Source of the DNA: Dongia_B sp035539215
GTDB taxonomy: Bacteria; Pseudomonadota; Alphaproteobacteria; Dongiales; Dongiaceae
DNA length: 49,390 nt
Direction of reading: 5' to 3'
Assembly: GCA_035539215.1 (NCBI GenBank)
Contig: DATLIX010000066.1
Coordinates: forward strand, 1-49,390
The notes beneath the pieces were generated by a model. It was not told the DNA's origin. It ran no database searches and saw nothing but the letters and a program-made list of their open reading frames with translations. Below are positions 16,871 through 25,443 of the stretch, one piece after another; within the stretch, counting starts at the first letter, position 1; each line of letters starts with the position of its first letter. Made by a program: the position numbers and the translations under genes.

Positions 16871-17608
16871 TCAAGGATTATACAGGTAGACGTTTGCAAA
16901 GGCCGCGACTCTTCCGTCAGTCGCATTGAAGTTGAGCACCTGGTCCAAATCGACGTCTTCCACGCCGTGCACTGTCTTGCCGTCGAAAACCACAATGGCA
17001 CCAAAGCCGCCCGCCGTCTCCACGTCGATCCGTTGCTCGGTGTCACGGGACACCACGTATCCGCCGCCAGCCTGGAAGTCGGTCCCTTTCCTGCTCAACA
17101 GCGCCATCACCTGGTAAAAGGGCCTGTCACCCAGCTTCAACGGGAAATAGGCGTCCCGGTGACTCCCCATGAAGCCCCCGCCGCGCGGATAGTGGTGCGT
17201 CCGGCAAGCATTCCAGAACTTGTCCCGCGACGGGTCGAAGCCGAAATCCGGCGCGACCCCCATCAATGTATTGCGGACCTCGATGAGCCGAAGAAACAAC
17301 CGCGCCAACGGATTCGTGTCGCCTTGCTCGACATGGAAATAGGTCGTCTGCAGCAGCTGCGCATATCCCTCGTTCAGCGCGTTGGATGAGCCGATGGCCA
17401 GTTTCCGCCACGGCGATACCGCCAAGACGCTGGGATGGAATTTCTCCTTCGGTGCATGGATCGGGAGAGCGGTGACGCACTTGACATATTCTGCCCTGGC
17501 CTGCTCGCAGAGCGATGCGAATGCAGCATCATGGATGATGTAATACCCCTGCTTCTTGAGGCTCGCGTCGATCAGCTCGCAGTCCAAGGATGGTTTATCG
17601 TTCGTCAC
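16871..17608 (-). CDS. Fe(II)/2-oxoglutarate oxygenase-like protein A
   Basis: This protein of about 245 aa has the facial-triad pattern of Fe(II)/2OG dioxygenases. GSHRDAYFP supplies the HxD pair (His150, Asp152), TVHGVEDVD supplies the distal His214, and Arg233 follows in DGRVAAF. The core resembles oxygenase B encoded two genes upstream (spacing of the HxD, GGGYV/GGVFV and HG elements), so the two are likely paralogs. I start at the GTG at 17608, which has GAGG six to seven bases upstream. A TTG at 17638 would add ten residues. It is the last gene of the island, about 30 bp after the amidohydrolase. A hydroxylation step on the sugar substituent is inferred; the substrate is unknown. Confidence 0.65.
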   Translation of the reverse strand: MTNDKPSLDCELIDASLKKQGYYIIHDAAFASLCEQARAEYVKCVTALPIHAPKEKFHPSVLAVSPWRKLAIGSSNALNEGYAQLLQTTYFHVEQGDTNPLARLFLRLIEVRNTLMGVAPDFGFDPSRDKFWNACRTHHYPRGGGFMGSHRDAYFPLKLGDRPFYQVMALLSRKGTDFQAGGGYVVSRDTEQRIDVETAGGFGAIVVFDGKTVHGVEDVDLDQVLNFNATDGRVAAFANVYLYNP

Positions 17609-17641
17609 GGCGGACCTCGCATCGTCAATCGGAACCAAACT

Positions 17642-18445
17642 TCAATCGGCCTTCGCGCCATCGGCAGGCCAAGCCGGATAGCCAAGGAAGGCCGTGATAT
17701 TACGCCAACCTATATTGTGCTGCTTCTCGGGCGGCAGGCCTTCCGCAAAAGCGTCGAAGCGCTGCCGCAGCTGATCGCAACCATAATCAGGAAAGTCGCT
17801 GCCGATACAGATCCGCTGATCAAAGCTGCGGAACAGGTAGGCGATGTCCTGGTCCAGGGAGCTTCCTGCAAATCGATTGATCGTGAACGACAAATCCAAC
17901 AGGAGATTTTTGAATGGGCGAACGGCCTCGGCATATCGCATAAGCTCCACGGTCCCGCCATGCAACAGGACAATACGCGCGCTATCCACCGAGGCGAAAA
18001 TTTCCAGCAGTACCGGCAAGGGATCTACCGGATGAATGCTCGGGGTGTTGGAAAATTGATAGCTGCAATGGAAAATGACCAGGCCGGCGGCCGCGGCATG
18101 CTGGACCACCCGGCGAAACCTGGCATCCGATACCGACAAGCCGGTCAGCCGCGGATGTATTTTGATAGCCCGATAGCCGAGGCCACATAGCGCCTCGATC
18201 CGCCGCTCAATGTCGCGCTCAGCCACGTCACCCCAGGCCGCGACCGGAATGAGCTCGGGCCAGGGACGACAAGCCGTCATGAAGCGCTGATCGTCATAGT
18301 CACCCGTCCCATGCAATCCGACAGCGCAAGCACCGGCAAAGCCGTTCTGCTTCAGATCACGCGATAGCCGCGCGAATGTCGTGTCCTGGCCGTGGGTTCG
18401 ACCGCTGAGCGTGGGATGGGCATTGGCATCAAATAGCGGAATCAT
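17642..18445 (-). CDS. Amidohydrolase-family (metal-dependent TIM-barrel) protein
   Basis: This 267-aa protein resembles the amidohydrolase-2 group of metal-dependent hydrolases and decarboxylases. It opens with MIPLFDANAHP, a DxxxH variant of the usual DxHxH metal site. Next come GYRAIKIHPRL, a strand ending in VIFHCSY, IVLLHGG and ICIGSDFPDYG, where the Asp is the typical barrel-end metal ligand. No signal peptide is present. Its ATG overlaps the stop of oxygenase B (ATGA, 18445-18442), so it is co-translated. In the island it could trim or rearrange an acyl or amide precursor, but the sequence does not say which. A non-canonical first metal motif makes the exact chemistry uncertain. Confidence 0.65.
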   Translation of the reverse strand: MIPLFDANAHPTLSGRTHGQDTTFARLSRDLKQNGFAGACAVGLHGTGDYDDQRFMTACRPWPELIPVAAWGDVAERDIERRIEALCGLGYRAIKIHPRLTGLSVSDARFRRVVQHAAAAGLVIFHCSYQFSNTPSIHPVDPLPVLLEIFASVDSARIVLLHGGTVELMRYAEAVRPFKNLLLDLSFTINRFAGSSLDQDIAYLFRSFDQRICIGSDFPDYGCDQLRQRFDAFAEGLPPEKQHNIGWRNITAFLGYPAWPADGAKAD

Positions 18446-19212
18446 TGCCCAGCCTGGACATCGACCGCCTCGGCAACTCGTGTATTGGTCGCGAGTTTAT
18501 TGACCGCAAAAATGCTCATCCACCGCCCCTCGAAGGACGGCCAGTCCGGCGCAGCGATCGGATCAATGGTAGCGACGCCATGCAGCATCTGCGGATCGAA
18601 GAGAACGACATCGCCGGGTTTCGCATATTCTTCGATAAAGATGCGCTCCCCCTGCTCCGTCTGTACGAAGACGCCGCCCTCTTTGAAGTCGCGGCCACGT
18701 TCCGACATCACCAGGATGGGGACCACCGCCTGATGCGGTCCTTCTGGATCCCGATGCATGTTCATGGCACCGATTCCCTTTGGATAGAACTGAAAGGACA
18801 AGCGGGCAATGCATTCGTCATACGGCTCGCTGCCGAGATAGGCATCTTCCGATGCGCCGGACAGCAAATTGCGCAACACAAAGATATCGCGAAAGCGCGA
18901 AAAGAAATTGAACAGATCCTGGTTCCAAGGAAAGAACGAAAACTGATGGAAGCAGGCCTTGACATAAGACCGCTCATCCCACTGATTGACGCGATGAAAA
19001 TTCGGACATTTGGGCAATATGGGCTGCCAATTCGGCAAGGAACCCCGACCGATTCCTGCCAGATAAGCGATCATGCTGCGCAGCTCCTCGGCCGCAATTA
19101 CATTGCGAATAAGGCAGACGTGATGCTTCTCAAGCTGCAGATTGAGCCCGTCCCGCGCCCCGAGATCGGACAACAAGGTAGCGATCGGCGGCGTATCGAC
19201 GATCTCTGTCAT
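18442..19212 (-). CDS. Fe(II)/2-oxoglutarate oxygenase-like protein B
   Basis: This 256-aa protein has a clear double-stranded beta-helix oxygenase pattern. MNMHRDPEG gives His153 and Asp155, and VLFDPQMLHGVATID gives the distal His211. Arg230 in EGRWMSIFAVN is a candidate 2OG-carboxylate ligand. DFKEGGVFVQTEQGERIFIE lies between them. I start at the ATG at 19212, which has GAGGAGGAG directly upstream and overlaps the methyltransferase stop (ATGA). The open frame further upstream is unsupported. It looks paralogous to oxygenase A at the end of the operon. Its likely role is oxidation of the sugar or its N-acyl group (inference from context). Confidence 0.7.
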   Translation of the reverse strand: MTEIVDTPPIATLLSDLGARDGLNLQLEKHHVCLIRNVIAAEELRSMIAYLAGIGRGSLPNWQPILPKCPNFHRVNQWDERSYVKACFHQFSFFPWNQDLFNFFSRFRDIFVLRNLLSGASEDAYLGSEPYDECIARLSFQFYPKGIGAMNMHRDPEGPHQAVVPILVMSERGRDFKEGGVFVQTEQGERIFIEEYAKPGDVVLFDPQMLHGVATIDPIAAPDWPSFEGRWMSIFAVNKLATNTRVAEAVDVQAGQ

Positions 19213-19886
19213 GACTCCTCCTCGGCGGCGCCCGGAATGAAGGCCAGATAGTCTGGAAACACGGAATACTCGCTGATGAAATCGTCCTTCTTGTCGACGA
19301 AGATCGTGAACTCGAAGGGCATGTAGTCTTGGCGCAACACCACGCGACGCGAATATCTGTAGGCGAGATCCAAGACCCGGCAAGGATCCGCGTAGAAAAG
19401 ATTGGGCTCTCGATAGTCCACGCGATCGGTTATGAAATTTGCGGCGAAGCCGCGCCGACTGGATTCATGGAAGAGACGGAACATATCTTCGATGAAACCC
19501 CAGTTGTCGGCGAGCCGGAAATTGAAGACACCGGAACTCAAGACGACATCGTAGGTCCCAGGCATTCCCTGCGCGAGCACATCTCGCACAATGAAATCAG
19601 CTTCCGGATAGCGGCGGCGGCCCTCTTCGACAAGGCGGGAATTCAACTCGATGCCGTGATAGCCGACCTTATCGAGACCGATCTTCCGGCAATAACCGAA
19701 CATGTCACCAAATCCGCAGCCGAAATCGAGCACACTCTCATCGGTCAGCTTCCAATAAGAGAGCAGCACGTCGTAGCGCAAAAGATGCTGGAGCTTCGCC
19801 CAACCAAGCGCACGCGGATCGTAGCCGAAACGCTCAAGGCGCTCATTGTACCTGGCGATAGTTTCCAGTTTTTCGGTCTCGTTCAC
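19209..19886 (-). CDS. SAM-dependent methyltransferase (class I)
   Basis: This 225-aa protein has the Rossmann-type SAM-binding motif I, SVLDFGCGFGDMFGYC (about residues 50-65). An acidic strand end follows (GYHGIELNSRLVEEG), then DFIVRDVLAQGMPGTYDVVLSSGVFNF. These are standard class I methyltransferase elements. The substrate is unknown. In this setting an O- or N-methylation of the sugar or its substituent is plausible. It starts with GTG at 19886, has GAGG upstream, and overlaps the glycosidase-like gene by GTGA. Its own stop overlaps oxygenase B, so these three are tightly coupled. Confidence 0.8.
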   Translation of the reverse strand: MNETEKLETIARYNERLERFGYDPRALGWAKLQHLLRYDVLLSYWKLTDESVLDFGCGFGDMFGYCRKIGLDKVGYHGIELNSRLVEEGRRRYPEADFIVRDVLAQGMPGTYDVVLSSGVFNFRLADNWGFIEDMFRLFHESSRRGFAANFITDRVDYREPNLFYADPCRVLDLAYRYSRRVVLRQDYMPFEFTIFVDKKDDFISEYSVFPDYLAFIPGAAEEES

Positions 19887-20836
19887 GTTGCAGCCTCATT
19901 TTGCGCGGGCTGCCATTCCGCATACCCGATACCGGCCCGGCCATAGCCATCGCCGGAATAGAACAGATAGGTACGCCCTTGCTGACGAAAGGTGCGCGGA
20001 TAGCACTGCATTTCCGCATCGAAATCGCTGCGCGGCAGGTCGATGGAATCAGGCAGCCGGCGCCATTTTCCCGCCGCATCTTCAACCGAAACGAAGAGCC
20101 GGTAGCGATGGCCGCGCGCCGTGAAAAGCAACGCCTTTCCGTCCGGCATATCCAGGATATCGGGCGCGCCGAGCGCATATTCCTCAGGCGGGATCAGGTC
20201 GACAATCACGGTTCTCGGCCGTTCCCAATCAATGCCGTCTTTCGAATAGGCTTCCTTGATATGGTAGTAGTGACGTGGACCGTCATCACGCAGCTCCCAG
20301 CGCAAGAAGCTTGTATAATACATGCGCCAGCCGCCCGGTACGCGTTCGACGTAACATGAGCCGTTGCCAATATACTCCTCATTGCTCTGCGGCAGTAGCG
20401 GGCGCCTCGTCACGCGCTTGAAGGTTCGCCCCCCATCCGTACTGGCGGCTAGCCCGATCTGATTTTGAAACGGAATATGGCCACCCAAGCGCAGCCAGCC
20501 GACATAGTACATGAACAATGCGCCGTCGTTCTCCACCACCCAAGGATAGCTGACGCCGTCCATATCGAAGCTGCCGAGCTCACCGAGGTCGAAAATCGGC
20601 TCCGGGGTCACGTCGACGACCTCCGGCCGCTCGTTCCATCGCAACGTGACCGCGCCGATCCGCGTGCGCACGGTCCGGTCACGCCCTGTGAGGAACATGC
20701 GGACCAGATCGCCCTCACCCTGTTGCAGACAGAAGGCACCGGCACCTCCGCCCAGCCACCAGATACCGGTATCTGGCTTGAAGATCGATCCCCGCGCCTT
20801 CCAGCCTGTCAACAATGTATCGGAATCAAAAGACAT
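19883..20836 (-). CDS. Five-bladed beta-propeller, glycosidase-like protein
   Basis: This 317-aa protein has the repeated aromatic, DG-turn blade pattern of five-bladed beta-propeller glycoside hydrolase or phosphorylase relatives (GH43/GH32/GH130 type). Examples are GALFMYYVGW, IGLAASTDGGRTFKRVT, GGWRMYYTSF, EAYSKDGIDWERPR, LGAPDILDMPDGKALLFTA and RTYLFYSGDGYGRAGIGYAE. There is no signal peptide, so it is probably cytoplasmic. That is unusual for a degradative enzyme and fits a biosynthetic or binding role. I cannot assign catalytic acids with confidence. It lies 48 bp after the ATP-grasp gene and overlaps the methyltransferase gene. Confidence 0.6.
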   Translation of the reverse strand: MSFDSDTLLTGWKARGSIFKPDTGIWWLGGGAGAFCLQQGEGDLVRMFLTGRDRTVRTRIGAVTLRWNERPEVVDVTPEPIFDLGELGSFDMDGVSYPWVVENDGALFMYYVGWLRLGGHIPFQNQIGLAASTDGGRTFKRVTRRPLLPQSNEEYIGNGSCYVERVPGGWRMYYTSFLRWELRDDGPRHYYHIKEAYSKDGIDWERPRTVIVDLIPPEEYALGAPDILDMPDGKALLFTARGHRYRLFVSVEDAAGKWRRLPDSIDLPRSDFDAEMQCYPRTFRQQGRTYLFYSGDGYGRAGIGYAEWQPAQNEAAT

Positions 20837-20884
20837 GATTTATTCGCCCCAGCATTCCGCATCCGACCTCCGCGCCGACGAATG

Positions 20885-22120
20885 TCAGTTCTGGCTGACA
20901 TCTTCCAAGCCAATGGCCGAATGCTCCTCGCCGTTCTGATATATGACATGTATGGCTCGGGCAAACGCTGCCGCCAGTTCCCTTGCCGTTGCTCCATCGT
21001 CCGCCAGGATACCAAGATAGCCGCTGCGCTGGGAGGTCCAGCGTACCGGCAGAATCCGTCCGTCATCCGGCAAGCGCGCGTCGATGTCCAAAAGTGCGGG
21101 ATGACGCCGAACCCAATCGGGAATCGACAAGGTCGTGCCTGAACCCGGCGGAAAGGCCAGAAACATCAATACCGCGCCACCAGCTTTTCGAGGTGACGGC
21201 AGATCGCCCGATACGCCGCATGCCAGTTTGCAGGCCTCGACCATGGGATGCACGCCACTCACATGGGCAGCGAGATCAGCCGTAATACTGCCGCCGCAGC
21301 GCGCCGCGAGTTCGATCGGCCGCGGTCCAAGCTCCGTCAGCGCAAACTCGATATGTCCGGGTCCCCGGCTGATTCCCAGCAGCGCCGTTGCCTGGCTGCA
21401 CATCCGCTCGATCGCGGCAATATCAGCCGCATCCTCCACGCCGGGATAGGATATCGCAAGATCGACGCGATAAGGTTCCGGCGATTTCACCTTGCGGCCA
21501 ATCGCCAAGACGCTGGTGACGCCGTCCCGCACGATCAATTCGGCACTGAATTGCGGCCCCTTCAACGCTGTTTCCACCAGGATCGTCGTTCCCGGCAGTC
21601 CCTGCTCGCGCGCGTAATCGAATGCGCGTGCGCTGTCATCGGGGTTCGAGACGAGACTGACGCCGCGTGAGCCACCGAGACTTCTGTCGGGTTTCACGAT
21701 AACTGGTCGCCGCCAGGCCTCGACGGCATCCCTGACATCGCCGGGACCTTCGGCGATTCTGTAGTCGACAGCAAGGTCGGCGCTCCTGGACCAGCACTTG
21801 CGCTGTTCCAATTTGCTGAGGGTCCGGTCTATCACCGCTTCCGACAGACCGATCAGGCCGAACCGATGCTGCAGCTCTGTCGCGGTCTGCATCGCCTGCT
21901 CGTTGATGCCGATAATGCCGTCGATATGTCCAAGCCGGCGAATCGCCGTATCGAGGCCTTCAACATCATTTGACGGAATTTCCAGGCCGATATCCGCCGC
22001 CGCCAATGCGTCTTGGCGCGGCAGCTTCTCTGCCACCACCACCTCGAAACCGGCCGCGCGTACCGCCTTGATCGATCCCACCGTCGATCGATTGCCGCCA
22101 ATGATCAGGACACGGGTCAT
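20885..22120 (-). CDS. ATP-grasp carboxylate-amine ligase-like protein
   Basis: This 411-aa protein has the ATP-grasp layout. A Rossmann-like pre-domain (MTRVLIIGGNRSTVGSIKAV) leads to PVIVKPDRSLGGSRGVSLV (ATP-binding Lys and glycine loop), TTILVETALKGPQFSAEL, GPGHIEFALTELGPRPIELA and ARCGGS (Mg/ATP site). Such enzymes activate a carboxylate as an acyl phosphate and join it to an amine or thiol. In this island the likely amine is that of a 4-amino-4,6-dideoxy sugar or an amino acid (inference). An AAAGGAAGG ribosome site precedes the ATG. It lies 55 bp after the aldolase gene, which may supply its acid. Confidence 0.78.
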   Translation of the reverse strand: MTRVLIIGGNRSTVGSIKAVRAAGFEVVVAEKLPRQDALAAADIGLEIPSNDVEGLDTAIRRLGHIDGIIGINEQAMQTATELQHRFGLIGLSEAVIDRTLSKLEQRKCWSRSADLAVDYRIAEGPGDVRDAVEAWRRPVIVKPDRSLGGSRGVSLVSNPDDSARAFDYAREQGLPGTTILVETALKGPQFSAELIVRDGVTSVLAIGRKVKSPEPYRVDLAISYPGVEDAADIAAIERMCSQATALLGISRGPGHIEFALTELGPRPIELAARCGGSITADLAAHVSGVHPMVEACKLACGVSGDLPSPRKAGGAVLMFLAFPPGSGTTLSIPDWVRRHPALLDIDARLPDDGRILPVRWTSQRSGYLGILADDGATARELAAAFARAIHVIYQNGEEHSAIGLEDVSQN

Positions 22121-22175
22121 CAGCCTTCCTTTAAGCCACTCATACCAAACAGCCAGACATCGTGTCCGATCGTGA

Positions 22176-23192
22176 TCAAGAATGCGCGCGACGCTTGGCG
22201 CTGAACTGATAGGCGATATCGAGCAGGTCTTCCATCCGGCTCGTCGGCTTGCCGAAATGACCGGCTGCCAGCAACAGGTCGATCGTCGTCATCCCCTGCT
22301 TTTCGGCAATCTCGCTCAGCTTCGGCACGAAGCGGGAATGGAGCCCGGCGTAACCGAGCGCGATATCGATGCTCTCGTTGCCACCCGCATTCTCCAGCGG
22401 AGCGATGAAGCGATCCGCAGCCTGCATGGCTGCGGCCGTATCCACCCCGGTTTTATAACCGAGGCGTGTCAGGACCAGCGTCAGGACTTCCGTCTGCGGA
22501 TTTCCCGAACTGCGCCCGAGGCCGCGCAGGGTACAATCGATCAGTGTTGCGCCGGCCTCGACCGCGGCGATGGCATTGGCCATCACCAGCTGCAGGTTAT
22601 TATGGCCATGGAATCCAACGCGCAGGTCGGCGCGGCTCCTGACGGCTTGAATATAAGCGGTCACGTCCTGCGGCAGCATGAAGCCAGCGGAATCGACGAC
22701 ATAGACCGTCTTGGCGCCGAAGCTTGCAGCGACTGCCGCATTCTCGCCCAGGACATCGGGACCGACCAGGCCGGATTGCATAAAGAAGACATAGGGGTCG
22801 ACCCCCTCATCAAGGCACACTTTGACCAATTCTTCGGCACGAGCGGGGTTGCCGGCTTCGACGCCGATGCGGATATAGTCGACGCCGCGCCGCGCCGCAT
22901 CGGTGACCATCGCCGGCGATGCCATGCTGGGTATGGCGAAGACTCCGAGACGTGCACGCTTGACCGCCTGACGCGCAGCGTCAATATAGCCGGCATCGCT
23001 TTCCGCCGCCGCGCAACCCGGCTGCTGACCGCCCCCCAGACCGAGACCATGGGCCACCTCGATCTCAGGAAAGCCGGCCTGGTCGAGGCTGGCGGCGATC
23101 GCCGCCGTATCCTGTGCCGTGAAGCCGAAGCCGACCTGATAGCTGCCATCTCTCAGGGTGCATTCCAGAAGGTCTATTGCCGACGTTTTCAT
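22176..23192 (-). CDS. DRE-TIM aldolase, 4-hydroxy-2-oxovalerate aldolase-like
   Basis: This 338-aa TIM-barrel protein belongs to the HMGL-like/DRE-TIM metallolyase group. The N-terminal CTLRDGSYQVGF holds the Arg and Asp of the DRE motif. FPEIEVAHGLGLGG and the metal-binding HGHNN are both present. The C-terminal part (IDIALGYAGLHSRFVPKL) resembles the communication domain of DmpG-type aldolases. The residue aligned with the catalytic His of DmpG/BphI (two after LRDG) is Tyr here. No acylating aldehyde dehydrogenase partner (DmpF) is nearby. Related aldolases with RDGxY occur in O-antigen clusters. It probably makes a small hydroxy- or keto-acid, or a branched unit, for the sugar (inference). 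Confidence 0.75.
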   Translation of the reverse strand: MKTSAIDLLECTLRDGSYQVGFGFTAQDTAAIAASLDQAGFPEIEVAHGLGLGGGQQPGCAAAESDAGYIDAARQAVKRARLGVFAIPSMASPAMVTDAARRGVDYIRIGVEAGNPARAEELVKVCLDEGVDPYVFFMQSGLVGPDVLGENAAVAASFGAKTVYVVDSAGFMLPQDVTAYIQAVRSRADLRVGFHGHNNLQLVMANAIAAVEAGATLIDCTLRGLGRSSGNPQTEVLTLVLTRLGYKTGVDTAAAMQAADRFIAPLENAGGNESIDIALGYAGLHSRFVPKLSEIAEKQGMTTIDLLLAAGHFGKPTSRMEDLLDIAYQFSAKRRAHS

Positions 23193-23322
23193 ATCAAGGT
23201 CCCACCCTTTTTCGCGGGATTAAGGCGATCCTTCGCCCAACAGGTCGCCGCGGCGACCGCAAATCGGCTGATCCGATACTCATTTGAGCTACGCAAATTC
23301 GGTGCCAATAGAATCAATTGAG

Positions 23323-24483
23323 TCACAAGCTTACCGCCCGTCTGGCTCCAAAACCGGCTTTGACCCCATCGAAAACTGCATCGATGATCCGGTCGCAATC
23401 CTCGGGGGTCAGCAGGCCATGGAGCGGCAACCGCACCAGACATGCCGCCGCCCGATCCGTCGCCGTCATCGGCCCCGCCACCCGGCCATATCGACGGCCG
23501 GCCGGCGAGGAGTGCAGCGGAACGTAATGGGAGGTCGCGCCAATGCCGCACCGCGACAAGGTGTTGCGCAGAGACTGCGCGCGTTCGCCATCAGGCAACA
23601 TCAGATAATAGATATGGCCGTTATGGCCTGCTTCGGCCGGAATGACCGGTCGCCCGAGCAGTTCTTGATCGGCAAGTTCCGCGAAGGCTTGGTGATATCT
23701 GTTCCAGAAAACAAGGCGGCTGGTGGTGATCGCTTCCGCCTTTTCCAATTGGGCCAGCAGGACCGCAGCGACGATCTCGCTTGGCAAATAGGACGACCCG
23801 ATATCGAGCCACTCATATTTGCTGACCTCGCGCCGCATGAACTGCAGCCGGTTCGTACCCTTTTCGCGAATGAACTGAGCCCGTTCGAGCAGCGCCGGCT
23901 GGTTGATGATCAGCGCACCGCCCTCCCCGGACACGACGTTTTTCGTATCATGGAAGCTCAGCGCCCCCAAGGCGCCCAGCGCGCCGAGCGGCCGCCGCTT
24001 ATAGGTTGCACAATAGGCTTGCGCCGCATCCTCGATGACCATCAGCCCGTGACGGTCCGCGATCTGCAGAATCTCGTCCATCGCGCAGGCGACGCCGGCA
24101 TAGTGCACCACGACAATCGCCTTGGTACGGGGCGTCACGGCCTGTTCCAGCAGCGTCTCATCGAGATTTTGGGTATCGGGCCTGATATCAACGAAGACCG
24201 GAACCGCCCCGCGCAGGACAAAGGCATTGGCGGTGGAGACGAAGGTGTAGGACGGCATGATGACTTCATCGCCGGGTTCCACCCGCGACAATATTGCCGC
24301 CATCTCAAGTGCTGCCGTGCAGGAATGGGTCAGGAGCGTCGGACTGCCAAGACGCTCACTCAGCAAGGCGTGGCACCGCTCGGTAAACGAACCGTCCCCG
24401 GACCATTGCGTTCCCTGCAGGCATTGCTGGACATAGGTCAGTTCCGACCCTGAGATTTTCGGTTGAGAGAATTTGATCGCCAT
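23323..24483 (-). CDS. WecE/RffA-like dTDP-4-keto-6-deoxyglucose aminotransferase
   Basis: This 386-aa PLP enzyme of the DegT/DnrJ/EryC1/StrS family resembles E. coli WecE (RffA) along its full length. WecE makes dTDP-4-amino-4,6-dideoxygalactose. Shared stretches include GDEVIMPSYTFVSTANAFVL, VPVHYAGVAC-like VVHYAGVACAMDEI and EKGTNR. LSFHDTKNVVSGEGGALI supplies the PLP lysine in HDTKN. The 4-keto substrate is made by the RmlA and RmlB encoded just upstream. Related 4- or 3-aminotransferases make other isomers, so the exact sugar is a prediction. It starts 39 bp after rmlA and is followed by 130 bp before the aldolase gene. Confidence 0.85.
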   Translation of the reverse strand: MAIKFSQPKISGSELTYVQQCLQGTQWSGDGSFTERCHALLSERLGSPTLLTHSCTAALEMAAILSRVEPGDEVIMPSYTFVSTANAFVLRGAVPVFVDIRPDTQNLDETLLEQAVTPRTKAIVVVHYAGVACAMDEILQIADRHGLMVIEDAAQAYCATYKRRPLGALGALGALSFHDTKNVVSGEGGALIINQPALLERAQFIREKGTNRLQFMRREVSKYEWLDIGSSYLPSEIVAAVLLAQLEKAEAITTSRLVFWNRYHQAFAELADQELLGRPVIPAEAGHNGHIYYLMLPDGERAQSLRNTLSRCGIGATSHYVPLHSSPAGRRYGRVAGPMTATDRAAACLVRLPLHGLLTPEDCDRIIDAVFDGVKAGFGARRAVSL

Positions 24484-24522
24484 TGCCGTTTCGGCCTCAT
24501 CTACCGTGTAAGGGCTGCGCCA

Positions 24523-25443
24523 TCAGCCGGCGCGTCCGGTTCGTACCGCCCGCTCGCTGGCCGCCAATCGCTCGACATAGTCCCGATAACGACCGTTCGG
24601 CATGGCGCGCGCAAGATCGCTCAGTTGTTGCAGCGACAGGCGGTTCATGCGGTAAGCCACTTCCTCGAGACAAGCGATCTTCAGGCCGGTACGCTCTTCC
24701 ATGACCTTCACGAACTGCCCGGCGTCAAACATGGCGTCCGGCGTGCCGCCGTCCAACCAAGCGGTACCGCGCCCCAGCAGCTCGGCGCGTAGTTCTCCGC
24801 GTTCCATGTAGATGCGATTGAGATCGGTGATTTCGATCTCGCCGCGCGGCGACGGACGCAGCGACCGGGCAAATTCGACCGCATGATCGTCGTAGAAATA
24901 GATTCCGGGAACGGCGAGATTGCTGCGGGGGTTTTTCGGCTTCTCCTCGAGAGTCAGCACCCGCTCTTCGGCGTCGACGGTAACGACGCCGAAGGCGCTT
25001 GGATCGGATACCGGGTAGGCGAAGATGGTGGCGCCCTGCTGTCGTTCCGTGGCGCGCCGAAGCTGCTTCGGTAGGCCGGTGCCGTAGAACAGATTGTCAC
25101 CCAGGATCAGTGCCACCGAGCATCCGGCCAAGTGATCAGCAGCAACGGTGATCGCTTGGGCGATGCCATCGGGCGAAGGCTGAGCAACATATTCCAGGCT
25201 AATGCCCCAGCGGCTGCCGCTGCCCAAGGCCGATTCAAACTGCGGCAAGGCCGCCGGGCTGGAAACGACGACAAAATCCTCGATACCTGCCAGCATCAAC
25301 GTGGCAAGCGGATAATAGATCATCGGCTTGTCATAGATCGGCAGGAGCTGTTTATTGACGCTCAGGGTCATCGGATAGAGACGGCTGCCGGTGCCGCCGG
25401 CAAGTATGATCCCCTTCCAGGGGCGTGGGCTCCGCTGCGTCAT
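24523..25443 (-). CDS. rmlA: Glucose-1-phosphate thymidylyltransferase
   Basis: RmlA joins glucose 1-phosphate and dTTP to give dTDP-glucose, the entry step to deoxysugars. This 306-aa protein has the nucleotide-binding GIILAGGTGSRLYPMTLSVN and QLLPIYDKPMIYYPL. VALILGDNLFYGTGL, TLEEKPKNPRSN and GTAWLDGGTPDAMFDAGQFV are also present, all diagnostic for the family. The length is normal. The ATG at 25443 overlaps the rmlB stop (ATGA) and has AAGAGG upstream. No rmlC or rmlD follows, so the product is probably not rhamnose. Confidence 0.96.
   Translation of the reverse strand: MTQRSPRPWKGIILAGGTGSRLYPMTLSVNKQLLPIYDKPMIYYPLATLMLAGIEDFVVVSSPAALPQFESALGSGSRWGISLEYVAQPSPDGIAQAITVAADHLAGCSVALILGDNLFYGTGLPKQLRRATERQQGATIFAYPVSDPSAFGVVTVDAEERVLTLEEKPKNPRSNLAVPGIYFYDDHAVEFARSLRPSPRGEIEITDLNRIYMERGELRAELLGRGTAWLDGGTPDAMFDAGQFVKVMEERTGLKIACLEEVAYRMNRLSLQQLSDLARAMPNGRYRDYVERLAASERAVRTGRAG

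Noticed and set aside
22182..23321. 379-codon open frame on the plus strand
   Set aside because: It is the antisense shadow of the aldolase gene. Its composition (rich in Arg, Gln and His) is typical of such frames, and no family pattern is visible.
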